DNA from: Chitinophagaceae bacterium UBA1946
Lineage (GTDB): Bacteria; Bacteroidota; Bacteroidia; Chitinophagales; Chitinophagaceae
Direction: 5' to 3'
Assembly (NCBI GenBank): GCA_002336815.1
Contig: DDEU01000076.1
Coordinates: 12,216-24,579, forward strand
Length of the DNA stretch: 12,364 nucleotides
Shown: one piece after another, positions 5,816-12,215 of the stretch
Position numbering within the stretch: the first letter of the stretch is position 1
Layout of the letters: each line of letters opens with the position of its first letter
The notes under the pieces: generated by a model
The model's input: only the letters and a program-made list of their open reading frames with translations
Databases searched by the model: none
Told to the model about the DNA's origin: nothing
Program-made: the position numbers and the translations under genes

Positions 5816-7051
5816 ATGAAAAAAAAATTATTACTCCCTTGCCTGCTATTGCAGGCTGTAACTGCTGTGCAGCAGCTAAAGGCCCAGCAACTGGTTTACA
5901 AAGACCCCATTTTAAAAATTGATTTTGGCAGCCGTCTTGCTCCGGCTTATACAGATCCCGGCCGTTTGTCGCAATACCGTGAGCAGGGCGGAAGTTGCCC
6001 CGATGATGGTAACTATGTTTTTGCTTCCCGTACCAGTGGCTGTTTTAACGGCGACTGGATCACTATGACGGAAGATCATACACCCGGTGATGACAATGGG
6101 AATATGATGCTTGTAAATGCAGCCGTTGAGCCAGGCACTTTTTTTCAATACACGGTGAATGGCGTCAAACCAAACAGCATGTATGAAATATCTGTATGGC
6201 TGGTAAATGTCTGCAAAACCTCCAGCCCCTGCAACCCCACCCCGCCGAACATCAGTTTTACCATACTTACCCCGGACGGACGCCAGTTAAAAAAAATAAG
6301 AACGGGCATACTCTCGCCAACTGACAGACCAACCTGGCTGCGGTACTACAATGAATTCAATACACCGGCAGGTATCAGTAGCATCATTATTAGAATGGAC
6401 GATGAAACAAATGGTGGTTGCGGCAATGATTTTGCAATGGATGATATTACCCTCCGGGAAGTGGAGATAGTACTACCACCTGCACCCAAGCCGGTAGCGG
6501 CGAAACCAGTTACGCCCAAACCTGTTGCGGTACCCGTTACCGTTACTCCCAAACCTGTGCCGGTAAAGAAAGAAACAGTTACGCCTGCTCCGCAATTAAA
6601 GAAAAGCACTGCCGCCGTTGCCATAGATAAGGTAAGCAGTAAGCCGGTAACGGCCACCCCGGTAATAAAACAACCGGTTAATAAGATACAGGTACCGGAG
6701 GTGCTTTTGTCAAGAAGCAACCCAGTGATTAAACAAATTGAAACCGATGCTGCAGAAATGCTGATCAGGCTGTATGACAATGGGGAGGTAGATGGTGATA
6801 CCGTAACGGTGTACGACAATAATGTGCTGCTGGTATCGAATGCCGGGCTGAGTGAGAAACCGGTTACCATAAAAATAAAAGTTGACAAGGAACAACCTCA
6901 CCATGAGTTGGTGATGGTAGCGGATAACCTTGGATCTATACCACCCAATACTTCATTAATGATTGTTACGGCGGGCGATAAACGCTACGAGATCTTCATT
7001 TCCTCCAGCAAGCAGAAAAATGCCAAGATCGTGATTGACCTGAAAGAATAA
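5816..7051 (+). CDS. Secreted modular protein: jelly-roll-like domain, KPV-rich linker, conserved C-terminal beta domain
   Basis: A 411-residue exported protein. The ATG at 5816 is chosen over an in-frame TTG at 5768 because it starts a clean signal peptide (MKKKLLLPCLLLQ, likely cut near residue 24) and the TTG lies in the promoter. Residues about 30-218 look like a beta-sandwich carbohydrate-binding or adhesin module: it has LKIDFG near 33-38, four late cysteines (61, 76, 133, 139) plus Cys202, and ends in GCGNDFAMDDI (201-211), a motif common in Bacteroidota surface jelly-rolls. Residues about 220-292 are a Pro/Lys/Val/Thr linker with repeated KPV units. Residues about 315-411 are a compact beta domain (LYDNGEVDGDTV, NLGSIPPNT, GDKRYEI) that I recall in many Chitinophagaceae secreted proteins but cannot name with certainty. 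No lipobox, peptidase or glycosidase motif is visible. It ends 3 bases from the SET gene, tail to tail. Confidence 0.85.
   Translation: MKKKLLLPCLLLQAVTAVQQLKAQQLVYKDPILKIDFGSRLAPAYTDPGRLSQYREQGGSCPDDGNYVFASRTSGCFNGDWITMTEDHTPGDDNGNMMLVNAAVEPGTFFQYTVNGVKPNSMYEISVWLVNVCKTSSPCNPTPPNISFTILTPDGRQLKKIRTGILSPTDRPTWLRYYNEFNTPAGISSIIIRMDDETNGGCGNDFAMDDITLREVEIVLPPAPKPVAAKPVTPKPVAVPVTVTPKPVPVKKETVTPAPQLKKSTAAVAIDKVSSKPVTATPVIKQPVNKIQVPEVLLSRSNPVIKQIETDAAEMLIRLYDNGEVDGDTVTVYDNNVLLVSNAGLSEKPVTIKIKVDKEQPHHELVMVADNLGSIPPNTSLMIVTAGDKRYEIFISSSKQKNAKIVIDLKE
6479..6691 (+). repeat. KPV-rich low-complexity linker coding region
   Basis: This stretch encodes residues about 222-292 of the secreted protein. The unit Lys-Pro-Val, often followed by Ala or Thr-Pro, recurs irregularly, for example KPVAAKPVTPKPVAV. 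Codons vary among copies, so it is repetitive at the protein level more than at the DNA level. It probably forms an extended spacer between two folded domains. Confidence 0.7.
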
Positions 7052-7054
7052 TGC

Positions 7055-7474
7055 TCAAATAAATCCTTTACAGTTTTTTGCACCGCATTTGCAGGGCAAA
7101 GTTCCCTCGTGGTGGGTGAGACCGTAGTTGCAGGTGAGTTCTTCATTTTTTTCAATGTCCCTCAGTGCGTAAAATTCTACATGATTATTGAATACCCTCA
7201 TGTAGGTGTTGGCACCACAACTGTGATTTACATACCTGAGCTCATTGCTGTTGATGGTGGCATCAAGCGCCTTGCCATTCCACAATTCAACAATGGCGAT
7301 GCTTTCATTCAATTTGCTTCTTAGGTCTGCTTCTTTCCTTGAGATCACAACGCCGCCCAATGAACCAATCTTCTTTTTTGCCGGAATGGGGCCGGCAGCA
7401 TAAGCACCCATGCCGTGAATGCGGCTTTTTTTGTTCTTTACGGGGAAGAATACTTTAAATGATGGCTTGTTCAA
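7055..7474 (-). CDS. Small SET-domain protein with post-SET cysteines (putative lysine methyltransferase)
   Basis: A 139-residue soluble protein consisting of little more than a SET domain, the fold of protein lysine methyltransferases that use S-adenosylmethionine. Motifs are in order: HGMGAYAAGPI at residues 20-30 (the first SET motif), RYVNHSCGAN at 80-89 (matches RFINHSCxPN; N83-H84 and C86 are kept, Pro is replaced by Ala), EELTCNYG at 111-118 (matches GEELTYDYG with the first Tyr replaced by Cys) and the post-SET pattern CKCGAKNC at 128-135 with C128, C130 and C135, which with a SET cysteine would hold zinc. Eukaryotic-type SET proteins occur in various bacteria; their targets are mostly unknown. 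Its stop lies 3 bases from the stop of the convergent secreted-protein gene. The substrate cannot be inferred. Confidence 0.9.
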   Translation of the reverse strand: MNKPSFKVFFPVKNKKSRIHGMGAYAAGPIPAKKKIGSLGGVVISRKEADLRSKLNESIAIVELWNGKALDATINSNELRYVNHSCGANTYMRVFNNHVEFYALRDIEKNEELTCNYGLTHHEGTLPCKCGAKNCKGFI

Positions 7475-7695
7475 TTACTGCTGTTTGCTGCAAAGTAAAT
7501 TGAATTATATCAAATTTCACCTGCGCTTTTTTCGAGGGATGTCAATCTACAACAGGTACTTCAGTGCGTATAGTTTAATGATGCAGCTCGTTTTTTTAAA
7601 ACAAATGAGAGCTTAATTGCTGATACCGTTAAGCTGTTACGATTGTCGTTACTTCATAAATTTTATTTTCTATATTAAACATTCGTGTTCAGTAA
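7475..7695. other. AT-rich intergenic region between the SET gene and the 108-residue gene
   Basis: No convincing coding frame is seen in this 221-base stretch. It holds the possible SET promoter at its left end and an inverted repeat, AGCTTAA (7610-7616) and TTAAGCT (7629-7635), with a 12-base loop. Read leftward, this repeat would fall about 60 bases after the stop of the 108-residue gene and is followed by CTCATTTGTTTT, so it could be a weak terminator. Confidence 0.4.
7491..7514 (-). promoter_or_regulatory. Possible promoter of the SET-domain gene
   Basis: On the minus strand, TTACTTTG (7498-7491) is one base from the TAnnTTTG consensus and lies 16 bases before the start codon. A TTTG is found at 7514-7511, again 12 bases from the -7-like element. 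The leader would be only a few bases long. Confidence 0.35.
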
Positions 7696-8022
7696 TTATT
7701 TAATCTTGTTTACAATTTCAAGGTCTTCCTTTGATAATGATTCCCACCATTCATCGGTAACATCAGACAGCCTGTATTCCGTATCAATATCATAGTTTCC
7801 TTCTTTATCAATCTGGTAAAAACAATTATTGAGTGTGTCCAGTACACTGTTCACTGATTTTAGTTCTACAAACAATAACCTGCTTACAATCTTCTTGCTG
7901 GTCTTATGCTCCAGCAATGTTACTCTTTGCTGAAGGTCCATTATCTTATCATCCTTTTTGGCCAGTAAAAAACTGGCAATGAAAATGCCAAACAGAAAAA
8001 CAATTATTAAAGGAACAACCAT
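7696..8022 (-). CDS. Hypothetical membrane-anchored protein with a short coiled coil
   Basis: A 108-residue protein of no family that I recognise. Residues 2-21 form one hydrophobic N-terminal segment that ends in AKKDDK, so the protein is probably anchored in the inner membrane with a cytoplasmic tail or held as an uncleaved signal anchor. Residues about 22-45 (DDKIMDLQQRVTLLEHKTSKK) fit a short coiled coil. The C-terminal part is acidic and ends with an EWWESLSKEDLEIV segment that looks helical. The surroundings are AT-rich with gaps on both sides (221 and 186 bases), so it is probably a single-gene unit. It is likely to be real because the order of membrane segment, charged coil and amphipathic tail is coherent. 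Confidence 0.65.
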   Translation of the reverse strand: MVVPLIIVFLFGIFIASFLLAKKDDKIMDLQQRVTLLEHKTSKKIVSRLLFVELKSVNSVLDTLNNCFYQIDKEGNYDIDTEYRLSDVTDEWWESLSKEDLEIVNKIK

Positions 8023-8063
8023 TTTATAGAGGCTTTTATTTTAAAACAATGTTCTTAAAATTA

Positions 8064-8083
8064 CCTTTCTTTTTGCAGAAAGG
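8064..8083. other. 7-bp perfect hairpin upstream of the 108-residue gene
   Basis: CCTTTCT (8064-8070) pairs with AGAAAGG (8077-8083) around a six-base TTTTGC loop. It lies 42 bases upstream of the start of the leftward 108-residue gene. There is no T-run directly after it in either direction, so a terminator role is doubtful; it may be part of a leader or promoter region. Confidence 0.3.
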
Positions 8084-8149
8084 AGCGGTTTATGCCCAGT
8101 TAATGCTGAACAAATCCAGCAGTCACCCAACTTCTTTTTTTTAAATAGA

Positions 8150-8173
8150 GACCCCCTGTAGAAACAGAGGGCC
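8150..8173 (-). terminator. Probable nhaA terminator hairpin, structure favoured on the minus strand
   Basis: On the minus strand, GGCCCTCTG (8173-8165) pairs with CAGGGGGTC (8158-8150) around a six-base loop, nine pairs in all. Two of these are G-U pairs that would be C-A mismatches in plus-strand RNA, so the structure is suited to leftward transcripts. It lies 36 bases beyond the nhaA stop. The following sequence, TCTATTTAAA, is only partly T-rich, so termination strength is uncertain. Confidence 0.6.
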
Positions 8174-8208
8174 TTTACGATTGCTTGCCATATTAAAATA
8201 GATAATGA

Positions 8209-9426
8209 TCAATTTAACTGCAACTCCATATTATGTTGCGGATGCGTGTGTGATGCCTGTACAGTTTTGGCGTACGGTACGATGTCGATCATCCAGAAAT
8301 AAATTACACTCACGATCACAGACAGCAGCATACTGATCAGAATAGCTACTTTGGCAATATCCTGTGCAGATTCACTGCTAAAGGCCAGCATAGTTGTAAA
8401 TATGGACATCGTAAAACCAATGCCCGCCAAAGCACCCATACCCAGTACCTGTTGCCATTTTACATTTGTTGGTAAACTTGCCAGGTTTAGCGACACCAGG
8501 ATTTTGCTTACCAGGAAGATCCCTAATGGTTTACCAATCACCAGGCCAATGATAATGCCTGTTGCCAGTGTTGTACTGATAGCCTCAGTAAAATGCGCCG
8601 GTATGAACAGCGCTGTATTGGCCAGTGCAAACAATGGCAGTATTAAAAAATTCACAGGGTTATGTATCAGTTTTTCAACCGTTACCAGCTTATTTACCGG
8701 TAAAGTGAATGCGAAAATAACGCCGGCGATGCTTGCTTCTACACCTGATTGTAAAATGCTGTACCAAAGCATTACTGCAAGTAATACCTGCAACCAGCCA
8801 AATTTCACTTTGAAATAATTACAGGCTATGAGTGCTGCGACTATTAAGGCAGCGATTGCCAAAAACAGCCAGTAAATTTTTCCGCCGTAAAACAATGCGA
8901 TCACTACAATGGCACCAAGATCGTCGATGATGGCAAGGGCCATTAAAAATATTTTCAGGTTCAAAGGAACCCGCTTACCAAGCAGGGATGCTACGCCCAG
9001 TGAAAAAGCGATATCCGTTGCCGTTGGTATACCCCATCCGTTGATAAAGCCATTGTCAATATTAAATGCTGTAAAAATCAAAGCTGGCACCAGCATGCCC
9101 CCCACTGCCGCTCCAAAAGGCAGCACTGCTTTTTTAAAAGATGACAATTCCCCTTCTGTTAATTCCCTTTTTATTTCTGTACCGGCCATTAAAAAGAAGA
9201 TCCCCATCAGGAAATTATTGATCCATTCCAACCCGCTTGCCGGTAAATGCAGCACTGCCATAAAATGAGAATGCGTATTCCAGAGGCTGCGGTACTGCAG
9301 TCCCACAGAAGAATTGGCCAGCAGGATCGATAAAATGGTACATACCACCAGGATAATACCCACTGCCCTGCTGTCATTGATGAAGTAGCGCAAAGGAGAT
9401 ATCAGCCTGTTGATAAAATTCTTCAT
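8209..9426 (-). CDS. nhaA: Na+/H+ antiporter NhaA
   Basis: An inner-membrane secondary antiporter that expels sodium (or lithium) in exchange for protons, giving salt and alkali tolerance. The 405 residues are nearly all membrane helices, as expected for about 12 segments. Motifs match the family: GTEIKRELTEGEL at 82-94, ATDIAFSLG at 136-144 with the helix-breaking Asp138, ALAIIDDLGAI at 163-173 with the ion-binding pair Asp168-Asp169, GKPLGIF at 298-304 with the conserved Lys299, and GIGFTMSIF further on. All key residues appear intact, so it should be active. The short C-terminal tail is rich in His and Gln (SHTHPQHNMELQ). It follows amt by 98 bases that contain a large inverted repeat, so it may be transcribed separately. 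ATG 9426-9424 is the natural start. Confidence 0.96.
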   Translation of the reverse strand: MKNFINRLISPLRYFINDSRAVGIILVVCTILSILLANSSVGLQYRSLWNTHSHFMAVLHLPASGLEWINNFLMGIFFLMAGTEIKRELTEGELSSFKKAVLPFGAAVGGMLVPALIFTAFNIDNGFINGWGIPTATDIAFSLGVASLLGKRVPLNLKIFLMALAIIDDLGAIVVIALFYGGKIYWLFLAIAALIVAALIACNYFKVKFGWLQVLLAVMLWYSILQSGVEASIAGVIFAFTLPVNKLVTVEKLIHNPVNFLILPLFALANTALFIPAHFTEAISTTLATGIIIGLVIGKPLGIFLVSKILVSLNLASLPTNVKWQQVLGMGALAGIGFTMSIFTTMLAFSSESAQDIAKVAILISMLLSVIVSVIYFWMIDIVPYAKTVQASHTHPQHNMELQLN

Positions 9427-9457
9427 ACCTGTTTGTACAATCCATTTTATAAATTAA

Positions 9458-9514
9458 CCAGGAAGGCTTAAGCAATGATGAAACGAAACTTCACCAAATA
9501 CTAAGCCTTCCCGG
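9458..9514. repeat. Perfect 10-bp inverted repeat between amt and nhaA
   Basis: GGAAGGCTTA (9461-9470) and TAAGCCTTCC (9502-9511) are exact reverse complements separated by 31 bases. After one mismatch, CC (9458-9459) and GG (9513-9514) extend the stem. It starts 11 bases after the amt stop on the leftward transcript and ends 32 bases before the nhaA start. No T-run follows on the minus strand (the next bases are TTAATTTATAAA), so it could be a weak terminator of amt, an mRNA 3'-end stabiliser, or a leader structure of nhaA. I cannot match it to a known riboswitch. Confidence 0.6.
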
Positions 9515-9524
9515 TAAAAACATA

Positions 9525-11087
9525 TTAATCTACATAACCGACAACACCCATTTCCGGCATATCCAGCCCGGCTACTTCATCTTCAGGTTTAACCCTTATC
9601 GGCGTGATCTTATTCGATAATTTAAAGAAGAAATACATCACGGGGAAAACGAAAAGGAAACAGGTACCCACACCTATCAATTCGGCCACCAGTTGCTTCC
9701 CGTCTCCATAAAACAAACCTTTTACCGTTCCTGCAACGCCGTTCCATCCATCACCGTAGGAACCATCTGCAAAAAGCCCCAATGCTATACAACCCCATGC
9801 GCCATTGGCACCATGTACTGCAAATGCACCTACAGGGTCATCGATCTTTAATTTCCTGTCTATATAATTGTATACAACAATCACAAGTACACCTGCAACA
9901 GCACCAATGATAACTGAGGCAATAGAGTTTACAAATGCACAGGGTGCGGTGATTGCTACAAGGCCTGCCAGTAAGCCATTGCAAAGCATGCCCGGATCAG
10001 GCTTCTGGCCTTTAGCATACATGAAAAGCAATGCAGATAAACAACCTGCAGTACCTGCCATCATTGTATTTACAGCTACTACAGCAATACGAAGGTCGCC
10101 ACCTGCCAGTGTTGAGCCCGGGTTGAAACCAAACCATCCTAATGCAAGGATAAATGTACCCAGTAATGCCATCGGGATATTATGACCGGGGATGGTATTT
10201 ACCTCCCCGTTTTTGCCATATTTTCCAATGCGTGGACCGATGATGATAGCTCCAGCCAGTGCTGCAACACCACCAACCAGGTGTACTACTGATGAACCGG
10301 CAAAATCAACATGACCGTGCCCCAAACCAAAATTGATTCCCAGTTGTGCCAGCCAGCCGCCGCCCCAAACCCAGTTGCCATATAATGGATACACAAACAT
10401 TGAAATAAATAAGCCGAAGATCATAAATGATTTGAACGACCATCTTTCCGCCATAGAGCCAGTTGGGATGGTGGCAGTAGTATCCATAAAAACCATCTGG
10501 AACAGGAACAGTGTAAATACGCCTACATCATATACTTTGCTGTTAAGGAAAAAGCCAACAGAGCCGATAATTCCGAAGTCTTTGCCAAAAAGGTGTATCA
10601 CATATTCATGTGGAACCACGCCGGGTGCACCACCTAGTGTAACCGCATTCAAAGCTCCGCCGAACATGAAAGCAAAACCGCAGATCCAGAAACCGATCAT
10701 ACCCAATGCGTACACCAGAAAATTCATCCCCATAGTGTGGGCAACATTCTTCTTCTGCGTAAAACCAGTTTCTACCAATGCAAAACCCGCCTGCATAAAC
10801 ATCACAAGAAATCCACAGATCAAAGTCCACATGATATTGATCGATATTTTGTTATGCCCGTCTGCGGCACCGATGCTGTTTACCGCATTTACTACTTTAT
10901 TCAGGGCTGTATCACTTGTTGCAGCCAGCGTGTCAATACCAAGGTCTTTAATAGTGCCGGTTGATGCACCGGTAGCATCCTGCGCCATTGTAATAAATGG
11001 CAAAAGCATCAATAAGAGTGTAAGACTGAAAATTACATAAGTACGCACTTTATAATTTTTAAAATTCCAAAGGTTTGGCAGATGCAT
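9525..11087 (-). CDS. amt: Ammonium transporter Amt
   Basis: An inner-membrane trimeric channel that takes up ammonium. Membrane segments begin near residue 84 and continue to about 490. The family signature is clear: ALVETG at 103-108, GSMAERWSF at 210-218, NWVWGGGWL at 238-246, DFAGSSVVH at 261-269 with the substrate-recognising Asp261 and pore His269, and VHGANGAWG at 424-432 with the second pore His425. The C-terminal tail (GLDMPEMG) resembles the cytoplasmic region through which PII proteins act. At 520 residues it is about 90 longer than E. coli AmtB; the excess is mostly N-terminal: a hydrophobic signal-like segment (16-36, ending MAQ) and a Thr/Ala-rich periplasmic stretch. The barrel gene lies 66 bases upstream in the same direction, suggesting one transcript. 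No PII gene is visible. Confidence 0.96.
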   Translation of the reverse strand: MHLPNLWNFKNYKVRTYVIFSLTLLLMLLPFITMAQDATGASTGTIKDLGIDTLAATSDTALNKVVNAVNSIGAADGHNKISINIMWTLICGFLVMFMQAGFALVETGFTQKKNVAHTMGMNFLVYALGMIGFWICGFAFMFGGALNAVTLGGAPGVVPHEYVIHLFGKDFGIIGSVGFFLNSKVYDVGVFTLFLFQMVFMDTTATIPTGSMAERWSFKSFMIFGLFISMFVYPLYGNWVWGGGWLAQLGINFGLGHGHVDFAGSSVVHLVGGVAALAGAIIIGPRIGKYGKNGEVNTIPGHNIPMALLGTFILALGWFGFNPGSTLAGGDLRIAVVAVNTMMAGTAGCLSALLFMYAKGQKPDPGMLCNGLLAGLVAITAPCAFVNSIASVIIGAVAGVLVIVVYNYIDRKLKIDDPVGAFAVHGANGAWGCIALGLFADGSYGDGWNGVAGTVKGLFYGDGKQLVAELIGVGTCFLFVFPVMYFFFKLSNKITPIRVKPEDEVAGLDMPEMGVVGYVD

Positions 11088-11153
11088 AAGTTAAAATTTT
11101 GATGGTTAAAATGGTGTCCAAAACAATTTACCTGTGCGTGGATTCAGCAGCGG

Positions 11154-12215
11154 TTAAAAGCTATATACTGCAGCCAATATTGCTGAAAAAGCAGTTTTGG
11201 TTGGTTCGCCCGCTGCATTCTTGCTGAAAATGGCATAGTTGGAATTATCCACTCTCAACTCTGGTATCAGCGTAAAACCACCCACTTTATAATTACCGGA
11301 AAGCGTGGCGGCAAATACGTTGGCACCAATCTTTACACCATATTTTTTATCGCTGAAATACTCTGCACGCAATGCCAGACCGAATGCACTACTGGCGGCG
11401 TAGTTAGCATAGATCGCCGAACCCCACCATGTTTTTGATTTGCTGAGCGTTTCATCTTTTACGAACTGGACTGTTCCATCGTAACCAAGGCCAAATTTGT
11501 CACTTACTGTATAGGACGCTGTTAACCCGATCTGGCTAAGAGACGATGCGGTCGGCATTTGGAGCTTTGCTCCAAAGTAGCCGGCGTAGTTGAGGTATAG
11601 AGCGTACTTTGAAGCTACCTTGCTCAATTGAAACAGGATTGTTTTAGGTTCACTACCGCTTGAAGGAGAGGTAACATCAATTGGATTGGCGATGCCAACC
11701 ATTAAACCGGCTCCACCGCCTAATGAAAAGTCAGCTTTTAAGCCTGTATGAGAAAATGGTCCGTTGGTGAACATGTAAGACATGCTGTAATTCTTATTTA
11801 ACTGGGGATCCAGTAATTCATACCCTATATGTGTTCCGAACTTACCAAAGGTAAATTTCACCTTATCTGAAGGAGAATAATAGATATAAGCCTGCTTAAC
11901 TGCCTGCAGCGTCCCTTCATCAGCATAAGAAAACTCTTCCGCCCTTTTTCCAAATCCCAGGTCAACCACCACACCTGTTTTTCCTGACGTATACTCCCCC
12001 TTTATGGAAGCCATGCCCAGTTGAAAGATATTAGCTGAACCGGTAAAACTGGTAAGGTTATTGTTAAAACCGGATCCTTCTGCACCAGGACTGTAACGAT
12101 AATAGGCATCCACAGAGCCTGAAATTTTTAAAGCTGGTTTAGTGGAATCCTGTGCTAAAGCGACAGTGAAAAAAGCAGGAACGGCTAAAACTGATAACAA
12201 TGTTTTTTTTGTCAT
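11154..12215 (-). CDS. Outer-membrane beta-barrel protein (porin, BBP2/OmpL-like)
   Basis: A 353-residue exported protein with a signal peptide (MTKKTLLSVLAVPAFFTVALA, likely cut after Ala21). The mature part consists of alternating short strands with aromatic girdles, for example GSVDAYYRYS near 33-42 and GKFGTHIGYELLDPQLNKNYS, and ends in a terminal Phe (YSF), the usual recognition signal for barrel insertion by BamA. The GxFGTxIGYE region and overall length fit the putative beta-barrel porin-2 family. It lies 66 bases upstream of amt on the same strand. I infer that it lets ammonium or another small nitrogen compound cross the outer membrane before uptake by Amt, but no residue shows the substrate. 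The start ATG 12215-12213 gives a complete signal peptide. Confidence 0.85.
   Translation of the reverse strand: MTKKTLLSVLAVPAFFTVALAQDSTKPALKISGSVDAYYRYSPGAEGSGFNNNLTSFTGSANIFQLGMASIKGEYTSGKTGVVVDLGFGKRAEEFSYADEGTLQAVKQAYIYYSPSDKVKFTFGKFGTHIGYELLDPQLNKNYSMSYMFTNGPFSHTGLKADFSLGGGAGLMVGIANPIDVTSPSSGSEPKTILFQLSKVASKYALYLNYAGYFGAKLQMPTASSLSQIGLTASYTVSDKFGLGYDGTVQFVKDETLSKSKTWWGSAIYANYAASSAFGLALRAEYFSDKKYGVKIGANVFAATLSGNYKVGGFTLIPELRVDNSNYAIFSKNAAGEPTKTAFSAILAAVYSF

Noticed and set aside
6346..6888. A 180-codon open frame on the minus strand inside the secreted protein gene
   Set aside because: It lies opposite the KPV-rich linker and C-terminal domain; its Ser/Thr/Gly-rich low-complexity product is what the reverse of that repeat would give. 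The plus-strand protein has a signal peptide and conserved motifs.
7419..7616. A 65-codon plus-strand frame across the SET gene start and the intergenic region
   Set aside because: It overlaps the SET coding region on the opposite strand, has no recognisable features, and runs through the candidate SET promoter.
8351..9268. Plus-strand frames opposite nhaA
   Set aside because: The NhaA motifs define the minus strand as coding, and the antisense products have no coherent features.
9427..9524. An ion or nhaA-type riboswitch in front of nhaA
   Set aside because: The inverted repeat is clear, but I cannot match its loop to any known riboswitch consensus, so it is listed only as a repeat.
10333..11040. 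A 235-codon plus-strand frame opposite amt
   Set aside because: The amt frame on the other strand is certain from its motifs, and the antisense product shows no family resemblance; long antisense frames are common opposite membrane protein genes.
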